Shown in pieces: positions 1 to 4,620 of a DNA stretch of 6,126 nucleotides (the first letter of the stretch is position 1; every line of letters starts with the position of its first letter). The position numbers were made by a program, and so were the translations under genes. Under the pieces are notes generated by a model that was not told the DNA's origin, searched no databases, and saw only the letters and a list, made by a program, of their open reading frames with translations. Source of the stretch: Heliobacteriaceae bacterium (GTDB lineage Bacteria; Cyanobacteriota; Vampirovibrionia; Gastranaerophilales; Gastranaerophilaceae); the NCBI GenBank assembly GCA_031267015.1, contig JAIRZW010000130.1, forward strand, positions 1 through 6,126, given 5' to 3'.

Positions 1-2
1 AT

Positions 3-1619
3 TTCTTCAACATGCGCCGGCTGAAAAAAATCTTAAAAAACCCTCACCCCAGCCCTCTCCCAAAGGGAGAGGGAGTGTTTACGCCCACCCCTGAGAACCT
101 GTCGCGGCTTCAGGACGAATTGCAGCTTGCGGAACTCAACCGGCAATTACGCAGCATTGAAGCTCAGATTCAAAAGACGGGCAACCTTCACGTGCTGGCC
201 GAACAAATCCGCATGCTTAAGAAAAAACAGACAGCGCTGGCCGTAAATATCCTGAAAAACCGCCGCCGCGAGGCTTTGAAAGGCTTGCTGCGCGACGAAA
301 ACAAACGCCGCAGGCTGAAAGTCCATGCAAAAGCCCTCACCGCCAACCGCCGCAGGCTTCAAAGCACAATCCTTGAAGAAGAAGACTTTAAGCCGCTTTT
401 AGAGGCTTTTCCATGCTGGTGTGTGACAACTTATGCGGTTTCTGACTCATTGCCGCTCAAGCCCGGTATGTTTGACGTTGCGATTATTGACGAGGCGTCG
501 CAATGCGATATTGCAAGCTGTTTCCCGATTTTGTTCCGCGCAAAACGCGCTGTAATCGTGGGCGACGACAAACAGCTTCCGCACATGTCTTTCCTTGAAA
601 AAGCAAAAGAACAGTCATTCCTGAGCCAGTACGGAATCCCTGAAAAATACCAGTTAATGTGGCGTTTCCGCACAAATTCCATGTTTGATTTGGCGGATTA
701 TTACTCAATAAATTCGGTCATGCTTGACGAGCATTTCAGAAGCCTGCCGCCGATTATAAACTTCTCAAACCAAGAGTTTTATAACAGCAGAATGCGGATT
801 ATGAAAAAAGACCTTGATGATGAGAAGGTCATTGAGCTTGTGTACGTTCCCGAAGGTAAAGTCGATTTTGACGCAACCCGCAACCTGCCTGAGATTGAGG
901 CGCTTGTAAAACGGCTTCACGAAGTCGTGATTGAAGACGAGCGCAAAAACCCGGATAATCCGGTTTCTATCGGTATAATTTCGCCGTTCCGCGCTCAGGT
1001 TGAGCAGTTGAAACTTTCTGTTTCAAAAGTGCTTTCCGACCACATGATTCGCAAGCATCAAATAGAAATCGGTACAGCGCATACGTTCCAGGGTGACGAA
1101 CGTGATATAATCCTTATTTCGTGGGCATTTGCAGATAACAGTTACACCCAAAGCCTTATCTTCCTGCAAAAGCCGAACCTTTTCAACGTTGCAATCACGC
1201 GCGGCCGCAAAAAGGTTATAAACTTCATCTCGAAAAACCCTGCTGAACTGCCGCAAGGCCATTTCAGAAACTATATTTCATATATTAAGGAATACGAGGC
1301 GCCGCCTGCTGACATTGATTCCTACAAAAACTCATTTGAAAAAGAGGTAGCAGAAGCGATTCGCGAACTTGGACACGAAGTCAAAGCGGGTGTGGAAATC
1401 GCGGGCTTCAACGCGGACCTGCTTGTTGATAACAAACTAATCATAGAAATCGACGGCGCAGACAACAAAGAGACCCCGCAGCAAGTGCGGGGTGACGGTG
1501 GTAACATGAAAAAGCAGACAATCCTTGAGCGCTGCGGGTTCCGCGTAAACCGCATAACCTTCCGCGAATGGCATTACTCGCCAAAAATTTGTTTGGACAG
1601 AGTCTTGACAAATACTTAG
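3..1619 (+). CDS. SF1 DNA2/NAM7-like helicase with C-terminal DUF559/MTES_1575-like nuclease domain, 5'-truncated by the window
   Basis: Seen: the frame is open to the left edge and no Walker A motif is present, so the N-terminal half, including the P-loop, lies upstream. The first visible Met (12) is probably internal. Counting from that Met, residues 30-115 are charged and helical, probably coiled coil. They are followed by helicase motif II (DEAS, 160-163), motif III (GDDKQLP, 184-190), a motif IV-like DEHFRS (239-244), motif V (GTAHTFQGDERD, 354-365) and motif VI (NVAITRGRKK, 392-401). Residues ~440-525 resemble a PD-(D/E)XK fold: FEKEVAEA helix, Asp469, then IIEIDG (Glu479, Asp481) and a closing GFRVNRITF strand. 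Known: this order (AAA_11/AAA_12 then an MTES_1575/DUF559-type nuclease) occurs in bacterial helicases of uncertain role, some thought to act in repair or defence. Inferred: ATP-dependent translocation coupled to DNA cleavage. Oddity: two palindromic repeats are translated in frame (41-73, 1470-1496), the second inside the nuclease domain. The gene ends 18 bp before the convergent HTH gene. Confidence 0.87.
   Translation, partial: FFNMRRLKKILKNPHPSPLPKGEGVFTPTPENLSRLQDELQLAELNRQLRSIEAQIQKTGNLHVLAEQIRMLKKKQTALAVNILKNRRREALKGLLRDENKRRRLKVHAKALTANRRRLQSTILEEEDFKPLLEAFPCWCVTTYAVSDSLPLKPGMFDVAIIDEASQCDIASCFPILFRAKRAVIVGDDKQLPHMSFLEKAKEQSFLSQYGIPEKYQLMWRFRTNSMFDLADYYSINSVMLDEHFRSLPPIINFSNQEFYNSRMRIMKKDLDDEKVIELVYVPEGKVDFDATRNLPEIEALVKRLHEVVIEDERKNPDNPVSIGIISPFRAQVEQLKLSVSKVLSDHMIRKHQIEIGTAHTFQGDERDIILISWAFADNSYTQSLIFLQKPNLFNVAITRGRKKVINFISKNPAELPQGHFRNYISYIKEYEAPPADIDSYKNSFEKEVAEAIRELGHEVKAGVEIAGFNADLLVDNKLIIEIDGADNKETPQQVRGDGGNMKKQTILERCGFRVNRITFREWHYSPKICLDRVLTNT
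41..73. repeat. Palindromic genomic repeat inside the helicase reading frame (PHPSPLPKGEG type)
   Basis: CCCTCACCCCAG precedes a perfect 9-bp inverted repeat, CCCTCTCCC (53-61), AAA loop (62-64), GGGAGAGGG (65-73). It is read in frame as PHPSPLPKGEG, a low-complexity peptide that does not fit the charged helical sequence on both sides. From memory, this hairpin and its peptide recur in unrelated bacterial genomes as a dispersed repeat. Assigning it to that family is recognition only, not a database result. Confidence 0.7.
1470..1496 (-). repeat. 27-bp palindromic repeat inside the nuclease domain (GTCA-stem-CTTG-stem-TCTC family)
   Basis: On the minus strand this reads GTCA, arm, CTTGC loop, complementary arm, TCTC. 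The perfect 8-bp stem is ACCCCGCA (1473-1480) with TGCGGGGT (1486-1493). It is the same length and layout as the intergenic copy at 3999-4025, with four compensated base-pair changes between the copies. In the helicase it adds nine in-frame residues (ETPQQVRGD) between the IIEIDG strand and the next helix. Without them, the spacing between these elements would be close to that of an ordinary DUF559-like domain. Confidence 0.75.
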
Positions 1620-1637
1620 ATTGCTCAAGTAGAAGCA

Positions 1638-1856
1638 TTATTTAATCTCAAAGTTATATCCCAGGATATCAAGAATAGCAAAAAAGATTGGCACCGGAAG
1701 GGTTCCGCTGCTCAGTTTTTTGGACAAAGACGGCTGGGTCATTTTTTTATTGAATCTTTCATTTAGCTTTTTAACAACGCTTTGCTGAGTTTCGCCTTTC
1801 AAGGCAAACAGGCTGTCTGTTAACTTCTTTACATAATGGATTTTTTCTTTATACAT
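1638..1856 (-). CDS. Small helix-turn-helix-like DNA-binding protein (72 aa)
   Basis: I do not recognise the exact family. The protein is basic and helical. The pattern TQQSVVKKLNERF, then MTQPSLSKKLSSGTLPV, then FFAILDILGYNFEI resembles a compact Cro/XRE-type or DUF6471-like fold: an initial helix, a turn, a recognition helix with Ser/Lys side chains (SLSKKL), and a hydrophobic closing helix. That supports a DNA-binding role by inference only. Start choice: ATG at 1856. A longer version from TTG at 1916 adds 20 residues (VKVLNFCYTF...), but it overlaps a weak minus-strand promoter candidate (TTGGTT 1911-1916, 18 bp, TATACA 1887-1892) and its AAGGG lies only 1 nt from the TTG. The ATG has no good Shine-Dalgarno, so the start is uncertain. 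The gene is convergent with the helicase and divergent from the first prepilin-lectin gene, 131 bp apart, so it could regulate that promoter. Confidence 0.6.
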   Translation of the reverse strand: MYKEKIHYVKKLTDSLFALKGETQQSVVKKLNERFNKKMTQPSLSKKLSSGTLPVPIFFAILDILGYNFEIK

Positions 1857-1920
1857 AATCTTAATTTTATAGAGGACTTGTTTAAATGTATAGCAAAAAT
1901 TTAAAACTTTAACCAAGCCC

Positions 1921-1948
1921 TTGACTTTTATTCCAAACTAAATATAAT
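1921..1948 (+). promoter_or_regulatory. Sigma70-type promoter of the first prepilin-lectin gene
   Basis: TTGACT (1921-1926), 16-bp spacer, TATAAT (1943-1948; perfect -10). Expected transcription start is about 1955. It is followed by an AAGGAG ribosome binding site (1975-1980) seven bases before the ATG at 1988. The good match in a region between divergent genes makes this a credible promoter. Confidence 0.7.
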
Positions 1949-1956
1949 ATATATTA
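1945..1956. promoter_or_regulatory. 12-bp perfect palindrome over the -10/start site (possible operator)
   Basis: TAATATATATTA is fully self-complementary and overlaps the -10 hexamer and the expected start of the promoter at 1921-1948. It could be an operator for the divergent HTH protein. The run is AT-only and low complexity, so chance is a serious alternative. Confidence 0.25.
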
Positions 1957-1987
1957 GATACAGAATAAAATATTAAGGAGCAGATAT

Positions 1988-2923
1988 ATGAAAAAAGGAT
2001 TCACTTTGGCCGAGGTGTTAATAACCCTCGGCATTATTGGTGTAGTAGCGGCGATTGTTATGCCCGGACTTATTCAGGATTGGAGGGATAAATCATACTC
2101 AACTGCCAAAGATGTATTTAACAATCGGTTAGAAGAAGCAACAAGACAAATGAACGTTAATGAAGCGTTAACAGGGTATCCTACAACAGAAGCATTTGTA
2201 AATGAACTAAAGAAATATATGAAAATATTACAAGTATGTCCAAGTGACCCGTCGGGATGTTTTGCCGCAACAGTAACGAACGGTGACGGCAGTGAAACAG
2301 TTGAAACTGATACTTTAAAGAATTCAAGTAACTTAAATGAAGGGAACTGGGGGACAAAGGCCTTAGGGATAGGTCTGATAAATGGCTATACCATGATACT
2401 AAGCTATAATCCTGAGTGTTCAATAGGTGACATAACGGCACCCGGCTCTCAGACAACTTCGTGTTTAAGTCTTGTATATGATATAAACGGTAAAGCAAAA
2501 CCAAACAAGATAGGAAAAGACGTCTATACATTAAATGCAAATATATTCAACACTTGTAGTGGAATAAAGATAGGGAATTTATGTGTATCAGCTTCTAATG
2601 AGTCATACAGTCCGATAGATACTTGTGATGGGACATCAGAGTATGATAAAAACTTTACAACATCAGTAAGTAGCTATTGTTCAAATAACTATTGGGCTGG
2701 AGCTAAGAAAGCTTGTGCCAAGCAAGGCATGCGTCTTCCGACGCAGAGTGAACTAAAAAGCTTGGTCTCTTCTGCAAGCCAGTTAGGCATGTCATACTGG
2801 TACTGGTCCTCTGAGGAGGAGGACAATGCAAAAACCGTGAGGATCACGATGTTTCCTGATGGCGGTCAGAACGGCAACCACGGCAAGTACTACGCCGGCT
2901 ACGTCGTTCGTTGTGTGAAGTGA
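1988..2923 (+). CDS. Prepilin-type protein with C-type-lectin-like, DGR-like variable C-terminus (copy 1, 311 aa)
   Basis: Seen: a class III signal peptide, MKKG then FTLAE, with cleavage expected after Gly4, Glu at mature position 5, and a hydrophobic helix to about residue 28. Residues 30-83 are helical (pilin alpha-1 style). The middle carries DINGKAKPNKIGKD (165-178), a pilin-like loop rich in Asp/Asn that may bind calcium. Ten cysteines (84, 91, 144, 159, 190, 199, 213, 231, 243, 309) are all kept in the paralogue, suggesting five disulfides and an exported protein. The C-terminus has GMRLPTQSEL (247-256), WSSE (273-276), PDGG (290-293) and a closing VVRCVK, a layout typical of DUF1566/FGE-like C-type-lectin folds. 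Inferred: a surface adhesin or minor pilin assembled by a type IV pilus or type II secretion-like machine and anchored by the N-terminal helix. The start is set by AAGGAG seven bases upstream. Residues 295-306 are almost all NNC codons, unlike the AT-rich body. It is 79 bp upstream of its paralogue. Confidence 0.88.
   Translation: MKKGFTLAEVLITLGIIGVVAAIVMPGLIQDWRDKSYSTAKDVFNNRLEEATRQMNVNEALTGYPTTEAFVNELKKYMKILQVCPSDPSGCFAATVTNGDGSETVETDTLKNSSNLNEGNWGTKALGIGLINGYTMILSYNPECSIGDITAPGSQTTSCLSLVYDINGKAKPNKIGKDVYTLNANIFNTCSGIKIGNLCVSASNESYSPIDTCDGTSEYDKNFTTSVSSYCSNNYWAGAKKACAKQGMRLPTQSELKSLVSSASQLGMSYWYWSSEEEDNAKTVRITMFPDGGQNGNHGKYYAGYVVRCVK
2804..2920 (+). other. Candidate DGR variable region (VR), copy 1
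   Basis: This covers WSSE to the last sense codon. Residues 295-306 (2870-2905) read AAC GGC AAC CAC GGC AAG, then TAC TAC GCC GGC TAC GTC: 11 of 12 codons end in C, and 22 of 36 bases are G or C in an otherwise AT-rich gene. NNC codons are the product expected when adenines of AAC template codons are randomised. An earlier variable cluster lies at residues 277-289, between WSSE and PDGG. No template repeat is visible in the window to confirm this. Confidence 0.6.
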
Positions 2924-2935
2924 TTGTTTATAGTA

Positions 2936-2964
2936 TTGACAAATTTCAGAATTTGTAGTCTAAT
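2936..2964 (+). promoter_or_regulatory. Sigma70-type promoter of the second prepilin-lectin gene, with an inverted repeat in the spacer
   Basis: TTGACA (2936-2941; perfect -35), 17-bp spacer, TCTAAT (2959-2964; five of six). An inverted repeat, ACAAATT (2939-2945), TCAG loop, AATTTGT (2950-2956), runs from the -35 into the spacer and could be an operator. The ribosome binding site AGGAG is at 2992-2996. It gives copy 2 its own transcription, so the pair need not be one operon. Confidence 0.7.
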
Positions 2965-3002
2965 CATGGGTGATTACATTTCGTAACAGATAGGAGAAAA
3001 TT

Positions 3003-3935
3003 ATGATGAAAAAAGCGTTTACGCTGGCAGAACTGTTAATTACACTCGGTATTATTGGGGTAGTAGCGGCGCTGGTTATGCCGGGGCTTATTCAGGATTG
3101 GAGGGAGAAAGCATACTCTACGGCCAAAGACGTATTTAACAATCGGCTGGAAGAAGCAACAAGACAAATGAACGTTAATGAAGCGTTAACAGGTTATTCT
3201 ACTACAGAAGCGTTTGTAAATGAACTAAAAAAGTATATGAAAATACTACAAGTATGTCCGGATCCGTCGGGTTGTTTTGCCGCAACAGTAACAAACGGTG
3301 ACGGCAGTGAAACAGTTGAAACGAAAGACTTAAAGAATTCAAATGACTTAAACGAAGGGAACTGGGGGACAAAAGCATTAGGTATAGGATTAATAAACGG
3401 TTATACTGCAATCTTAAGCTATAATCCGGATTGTTCAATAGGTGACATAACTGCACCAGGATCCCAAACAACTTCGTGTTTAAGTCTTGTATATGATATA
3501 AACGGCAAAGCAAAGCCAAACAAGATAGGAAAAGATGTCTACACATTAAATGCGAATATATTCAACAGCTGCAGTGGAATAAAGGTAGGGAATTTATGTG
3601 TATCAGCTTCAAATGAGACACCCCGTGCAATAAGCACTTGTGATGGAAACTCAGAGTATGATAAAGACTATACAACAGCAGTCTATAGCAGTTGTTCAAC
3701 TAACTATTGGGCGGGAGCTAAGGAAACATGCGCCGAACAGGGCATGCGTCTTCCGACGGTGAGTGAGCTGCAATCAATCAAAGGCGACCTTGCAACCAAT
3801 GCAGGTATTTCAGGCGCCTTCTGGTCTTCAGAGCATGCCCATGCACTCGACGCATACCTCGTGGTCCTGCCTGATGGCGGTCAGTACAACGACAACAAGC
3901 ACTACCCCGGCCCACGAGTGCGTTGTGTTAGGTGA
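3003..3935 (+). CDS. Prepilin-type protein with C-type-lectin-like, DGR-like variable C-terminus (copy 2, 310 aa)
   Basis: Paralogue of the gene at 1988. By direct comparison the first ~205 residues differ at only about 15 positions, and all ten cysteines, the DINGKAKPNKIGKD loop and the GMRLPT, WSSE, PDGG and VRCVR landmarks are kept. The leader is MMKKA then FTLAE: the residue before the cleavage site is Ala rather than the usual Gly, which prepilin peptidases can accept but often less efficiently. Translation could start at ATG 3003 or ATG 3006; AGGAG lies 6 or 9 bases upstream, and the second would match copy 1. Similarity falls to about 70% over residues ~205-255 and much lower in the last ~50, where segment lengths also differ. 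Role as for copy 1, probably an alternative tip with different binding specificity. It has its own promoter at 2936-2964 and is followed by a 163-bp gap with a palindromic repeat that may help end its transcript. Confidence 0.88.
   Translation: MMKKAFTLAELLITLGIIGVVAALVMPGLIQDWREKAYSTAKDVFNNRLEEATRQMNVNEALTGYSTTEAFVNELKKYMKILQVCPDPSGCFAATVTNGDGSETVETKDLKNSNDLNEGNWGTKALGIGLINGYTAILSYNPDCSIGDITAPGSQTTSCLSLVYDINGKAKPNKIGKDVYTLNANIFNSCSGIKVGNLCVSASNETPRAISTCDGNSEYDKDYTTAVYSSCSTNYWAGAKETCAEQGMRLPTVSELQSIKGDLATNAGISGAFWSSEHAHALDAYLVVLPDGGQYNDNKHYPGPRVRCVR
3822..3932 (+). other. Candidate DGR variable region (VR), copy 2
   Basis: This covers WSSE to the last sense codon. Residues 295-303 (3885-3911) read TAC AAC GAC AAC AAG CAC TAC CCC GGC: eight of nine codons end in C. 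Paired with copy 1, the changes AAC/TAC, GGC/AAC, AAC/GAC, CAC/AAC, TAC/CAC and GCC/CCC all lie in codon positions 1 or 2, while the AAG Lys and the flanking PDGGQ and VRCV codons hold. The stretch between WSSE and PDGG also contains GCC, CTC, GAC, TAC and GTC codons and differs strongly from copy 1. Confidence 0.6.
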
Positions 3936-3998
3936 TAAGCTTAAAAAGTCTGATACGTGTTGAACGCGCACAGGGGGTTGAATTAACATAAGCTTTAT

Positions 3999-4073
3999 GT
4001 CATGCTGAACTTGTTTCAGCATCTCATAATGAGACACACTGAATACCGAGGTCAATACAGCGTTCAGGGTGAC
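3999..4073. repeat. Compound palindromic repeat in the gap between prepilin copy 2 and ferritin
   Basis: The left half (3999-4025) is a 27-bp unit: GTCA, arm, CTTGT loop, arm, TCTC. Its perfect 8-bp stem is ATGCTGAA (4002-4009) with TTCAGCAT (4015-4022). A degenerate unit in reverse orientation follows: GAGAC at 4031, CTGAA near 4039, ending GTTCAGGGTGAC (4062-4073), which is an imperfect inverted repeat of GTCATGCTGAAC (3999-4010). TCTCA-TAA-TGAGA (4022-4034) joins the halves. It matches, from memory, the dispersed GTCATCCTGAACTTGTTTCA-type repeats seen in many bacterial genomes. A 6-bp hairpin (ACATAA-GCT-TTATGT, 3986-4000) abuts it. It may act as a transcript end or mRNA stabiliser; there is no T-tract typical of an intrinsic terminator. 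Confidence 0.72.
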
Positions 4074-4098
4074 GCGAAATTAAAAGGAGGGCATATTA

Positions 4099-4608
4099 AT
4101 GATTAGCCAAAAAATGGGAAACGCAATAAACGACCAGATTAACGCGGAACTTTTTTCCGAATACTTATACCTTTCAATGCAGGCTTATTTTCAGCGCATA
4201 AACCTTTTGGGGTTTGCGAACTGGATGGATGTGCAGGTCAAAGAAGAACGCGCACACGGCATGGGGCTGTTTAACCATTTAATAGAAAGAGGCGGAAAGG
4301 TTGAGCTGCTTGCGATTGACAAGCCTAAGACCGATTGGAGCTCAGCGCTGGAAGTATTTGAGGCGGCTTTGGAGCACGAACAGTTTGTAACCGGCCGGAT
4401 TAACTCGCTCGTAACCGTTGCCGAGGAAGAAAAAGACCGCGCATCAATATCTTTCCTTGACTGGTACGTGAAAGAACAGGTTGAAGAAGAATTTAACGCG
4501 AATTCAATCATCCAGAGCCTTAAACTAATCGGCCCTGACGCAAACGCGCTTTTGCTGCTTGATAAAGACCTTGCGGCACGTACTTTCGTTGCGCCGGTTA
4601 TTGCATAG
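4099..4608 (+). CDS. ftnA: Bacterial non-haem ferritin (FtnA-like, 169 aa)
   Basis: Iron-storage protein: a 24-subunit cytosolic shell that oxidises Fe(II) at a di-iron centre and stores it as ferric mineral. Seen: the ferroxidase ligands fall at the same residue numbers as in E. coli FtnA as I recall it: Glu17, Glu50, His53, Glu94, Gln127 and Glu130, with third-site residues Glu49, Glu126 and Glu129 and the conserved Tyr24. The landmarks are NAELFSEYLYLSM, VKEERAHGM and KEQVEEEFN. Full length for the family, with no haem-binding Met of bacterioferritin at the usual place. The start is supported by a strong AAGGAGGG (4084-4091) and by the ligand numbering. I see no clear promoter or Fur box in the 163-bp gap, where most of the space is taken by a palindromic repeat. 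The stop is only 12 bp from the end of convergent gyrA, with no visible terminator between, so 3' overlap of transcripts is likely. Confidence 0.95.
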   Translation: MISQKMGNAINDQINAELFSEYLYLSMQAYFQRINLLGFANWMDVQVKEERAHGMGLFNHLIERGGKVELLAIDKPKTDWSSALEVFEAALEHEQFVTGRINSLVTVAEEEKDRASISFLDWYVKEQVEEEFNANSIIQSLKLIGPDANALLLLDKDLAARTFVAPVIA

Positions 4609-4620
4609 GTTCGTAAACAA

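Larger units (their letters stand above)
1988..3935 (+). repeat. Tandem gene duplication of two prepilin-lectin paralogues
   Basis: Two head-to-tail copies, 936 and 933 bp, separated by 79 bp. Nucleotide similarity is high through the coding body and drops near the 3' end. The upstream regions are unrelated apart from both having promoters and ribosome binding sites, so the duplicated unit is essentially the reading frame. Confidence 0.85.

Noticed and set aside
1857..1916. Longer HTH protein starting from TTG at 1916
   Set aside because: The added residues look unlike a domain start, the AAGGG is too close to the TTG, and the segment overlaps a weak promoter candidate. Kept only as an alternative.
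2936..2964. Hairpin after prepilin copy 1 as an intrinsic terminator
   Set aside because: The stem is AT-rich and has no T-run after it; it fits better within the promoter of copy 2.
2181..3546. Two similar minus-strand open frames (2181-2540 and 3202-3546) opposite the prepilin genes
   Set aside because: They resemble each other only because the plus-strand genes are duplicates; Leu/Ser/His-rich shadow sequence with no start signals.
1988..3935. Formylglycine-generating enzyme or sulfatase-modifying activity for the lectin-like proteins
   Set aside because: Only the short RLPT..EL and WSS landmarks are shared; the enzyme's full domain and active-site cysteines are not visible, and the leader points to a pilin-like structural role.
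2924..4098. A DGR template repeat or reverse transcriptase in the gaps around the two target genes
   Set aside because: The 79-bp and 163-bp gaps hold promoter elements and palindromic repeats but no AAC-rich near-copy of the tips, and no reading frame carries reverse-transcriptase motifs.
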